NCBI GenBank assembly: GCA_018668475.1
Contig: JABJCZ010000373.1
Coordinates: forward strand, 1-10,692
DNA length: 10,692 nt
DNA from: Alphaproteobacteria bacterium
GTDB lineage: Bacteria > Pseudomonadota > Alphaproteobacteria > UBA828
Direction of reading: 5' to 3'
The notes below the pieces were generated by a model, which was not told where the DNA came from, searched no databases, and worked only from the letters and a program-made list of their open reading frames with translations. Positions 9,332 to 10,692 of this stretch are shown piece by piece. Numbering within the stretch: position 1 is the stretch's first letter; each line of letters opens with the position of its first letter. Made by a program: the position numbers and the translations under genes.

Positions 9332-9382
9332 TCTCTGGCGCAAGATGTGCCAACCTAATTTCTGGCGCAGGACGCGCCGACC
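9332..9382 (+). repeat. Two tandem imperfect copies of a small stem-loop, sucA-sucB gap
   Basis: Copy 1 (9332-9355) and copy 2 (9359-9382) are 24-nt direct repeats with a 27-nt period, identical at 19 of 24 positions; all five differences are transitions. Each copy can fold. TGGCGCA (9336-9342) pairs with TGTGCCA (9346-9352) around AGA, with one G-U. GGCGC (9364-9368) pairs with GCGCC (9374-9378) around AGGAC, with a flanking U-G (9363/9379). Two of the differences keep base pairing and one breaks a pair. There is no T-tract, so terminator function is unlikely; mRNA processing or stability is a possible role. Confidence 0.6.
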
Positions 9383-9394
9383 AGGTCGACCGAC

Positions 9395-9398
9395 GGAG
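9395..9398 (+). promoter_or_regulatory. Ribosome binding site of sucB
   Basis: GGAG ends ten bases before the ATG at 9409 and lies downstream of the two stem-loops, so it would stay accessible if they form. The ATG is followed directly by the conserved lipoyl-domain start ([17 protein letters not shown]). Confidence 0.65.
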
Positions 9399-9408
9399 TT
9401 TACAGGTC

Positions 9409-10662
9409 ATGACGATCAACATCATCGTGCCGGCGCTCGGCGAATCAGTTACCGAAGCGACGGTCGCAAAATGGTTCAAGGCAGCGGGCGATACGGTTGC
9501 TCGTGACGAATCGCTCTGCGAGCTGGAGACCGACAAGGTTGCCATTGAGGTCTACGCCCCCGAGAGCGGCGTGCTGACTGATATCGCCGCCGAGGAGGGC
9601 GAGAACGTCGAGGTTGGCGGATTGCTCGGCCATCTGACGGAAGGTGCTGGTGCAAGTGCCAGCCCAACCCCGGCACCGGTCACCGAAAGCGCCGAACCCA
9701 CTGCTGCCCCACAACCCGCAGCACAGACCGCCTCGGCTGAAGACGCTGCAGCATTGTCCCCCGCTGTGCGCAAGCTGATTGATGAGAACAACCTCGACCC
9801 CGCTTCCATTGCTGGCACCGGCAAAGATGGGCGGATCGTCAAAGGCGACGTGCTGAACGCCATCGAAGCTGGCTCAGGTGCTGCCGACGTTGCGCCGGCG
9901 GCGTCTCCCCCAGCTTCCGTTGCGCCTGCTGCTCCCCCAGCCCCGGGCGCGCGAGCTGATGCGCCGCGCGAAGAACGGGTGCGTATGTCCAGGCTGCGCC
10001 AGAAAGTCGCCGAGCGGCTGAAAGAGGCCCAGAACTCGGCGGCAATGCTCACGACCTTCAACGAGGCCGACATGACCAATGTCATGGCGGCACGTGCAAG
10101 ATACCGCGACGTGTTTGAGAAGAAGCACGGTGTGCGGCTCGGCTTCATGTCGTTTTTCGTCAAGGCGGCCATCGTGGCCTTGCGTGAAGTGCCTGCGGTC
10201 AATGCCGAGGTGGACGGTACTGACATCGTCTATAAAAATTACTGGCATATTGGCGTCGCCGTCAGCGCGCCGCAGGGGCTCGTCGTGCCCGTATTGCGCG
10301 ATGCCGACCAGATGGGCTTCGCCGATATCGAGAAAACCATTGCCGAGTCCGGCGCACGGGCCCGCGACGGCAAGCTAACGATGAACGACCTGATGGGCGG
10401 CACGTTCACAATCTCCAACGGCGGCACTTTTGGTTCGCTGATGTCGACGCCGATCCTCAACCCGCCGCAGTCCGGCATTCTCGGCATGCACAAAATTCAG
10501 GAGCGACCCATTGCTGTTGACGGTGAAGTGAAAATTCGGCCGATGATGTATCTGGCGCTGTCCTATGATCACCGGATCGTCGACGGTAAAGGCGCGGTGA
10601 CGTTCTTGGTGCGCGTAAAAGAGGCGTTGGAAGATCCACGGCGGTTGTTGATGGATTTATGA
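9409..10662 (+). CDS. sucB: Dihydrolipoyl succinyltransferase, E2 of 2-oxoglutarate dehydrogenase
   Basis: This is the core subunit of the 2-oxoglutarate dehydrogenase complex; its lipoyl arm takes the succinyl group from SucA and passes it to CoA. The 417 residues are a normal length. Domains in order: one lipoyl domain (1-77) with Lys43 in [11 protein letters not shown] as the lipoylation site; an Ala/Pro/Thr linker (about 78-115); a peripheral-subunit-binding domain (about 116-152, [16 protein letters not shown]...[13 protein letters not shown]) that should bind E3; a second Ala/Pro linker (about 153-185); and the catalytic acyltransferase domain (about 188-417). The active-site motif SYDHRIVDG supplies His388 and Asp392. 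The family motifs [20 protein letters not shown] and [11 protein letters not shown] are intact. One lipoyl domain and the GESVTEATV start favour succinyl- over acetyltransferase, as does the sucA neighbour. The stop TGA (10660-10662) overlaps a possible downstream ATG. Confidence 0.97.
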   Translation: MTINIIVPALGESVTEATVAKWFKAAGDTVARDESLCELETDKVAIEVYAPESGVLTDIAAEEGENVEVGGLLGHLTEGAGASASPTPAPVTESAEPTAAPQPAAQTASAEDAAALSPAVRKLIDENNLDPASIAGTGKDGRIVKGDVLNAIEAGSGAADVAPAASPPASVAPAAPPAPGARADAPREERVRMSRLRQKVAERLKEAQNSAAMLTTFNEADMTNVMAARARYRDVFEKKHGVRLGFMSFFVKAAIVALREVPAVNAEVDGTDIVYKNYWHIGVAVSAPQGLVVPVLRDADQMGFADIEKTIAESGARARDGKLTMNDLMGGTFTISNGGTFGSLMSTPILNPPQSGILGMHKIQERPIAVDGEVKIRPMMYLALSYDHRIVDGKGAVTFLVRVKEALEDPRRLLMDL

Positions 10663-10692
10663 GCGTGGAACGATCGGTAACCGGCAGTGTCG
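10659..10692 (+). CDS. Possible start of a downstream gene (3' truncated)
   Basis: ATG at 10659 overlaps the sucB stop as ATGA, and the frame stays open to the window end, giving [11 protein letters not shown]. An ATGA overlap is a common sign of coupled operon genes. Eleven residues are too few to name a product. They do not look like the usual N-terminus of dihydrolipoamide dehydrogenase (a short lead into a VIGxGPGG motif), so lpd probably does not start exactly here. In some alphaproteobacteria a short-chain dehydrogenase gene sits between sucB and lpd; that is only a guess for this case. Confidence 0.3.
   Translation, partial: MSVERSVTGSV

Noticed and set aside
9384..9391. GGTCGACC palindrome before sucB
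   Set aside because: Eight-base palindromes are common by chance and it overlaps the 3' side of the stem-loop pair; no operator family is recognised.
9552..10226. Minus-strand open frame of 224 codons, Ala/Ser/Gly-rich, inside sucB
   Set aside because: Its low-complexity composition is the antisense of the Ala/Pro linkers of sucB.

Overview
The window carries a block of TCA-cycle genes, all on the + strand, and the gene order and protein sequences suggest an alphaproteobacterium. The evidence is the run sdhA-sdhB-(SIMPL gene)-mdh-sucC-sucD-sucA-sucB, an LDH-type malate dehydrogenase, a long N-terminal extension on SdhB, and GC-rich coding sequence. The genus cannot be fixed from the sequence alone; a Rhodospirillales-like or related lineage is a guess.

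Layout: 1-1595 is the 3' nine-tenths of sdhA, cut by the window edge. 1614-2393 is sdhB. 2410-3189 encodes an exported SIMPL/DUF541 protein, the only gene here that is not a TCA enzyme. 3289-4233 is mdh. After a 111-nt gap with a promoter-like sequence come sucC (4345-5514) and sucD (5514-6389), which overlap by one base. Next are sucA (6428-9325, 2-oxoglutarate dehydrogenase E1) and sucB (9409-10662, the E2 lipoyl succinyltransferase). The last 34 bases may be the start of another gene, overlapping the sucB stop as ATGA. No lpd (E3) is visible. There is no RNA gene, CRISPR array, insertion sequence or prophage, and no gene-free stretch exceeds about 110 nt.

Together the enzymes run five consecutive activities: 2-oxoglutarate to succinyl-CoA (SucA/SucB), to succinate with NTP formation (SucC/SucD), to fumarate (SdhA/SdhB), and malate to oxaloacetate (Mdh). 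Fumarase, citrate synthase, aconitase, isocitrate dehydrogenase and the SdhC/D anchors are not in the window.

No new enzyme system is evident. The unexplained material is small and lies in the gaps and linkers: a tRNA-like remnant at the sdhB/SIMPL junction; a GC hairpin inside the SIMPL signal-peptide codons; a G7 run at the sucC end, where a one-base slip would fuse SucC to SucD; a perfect 13-bp inverted repeat in the disordered linker of sucA; and two diverged tandem copies of a small stem-loop between sucA and sucB.
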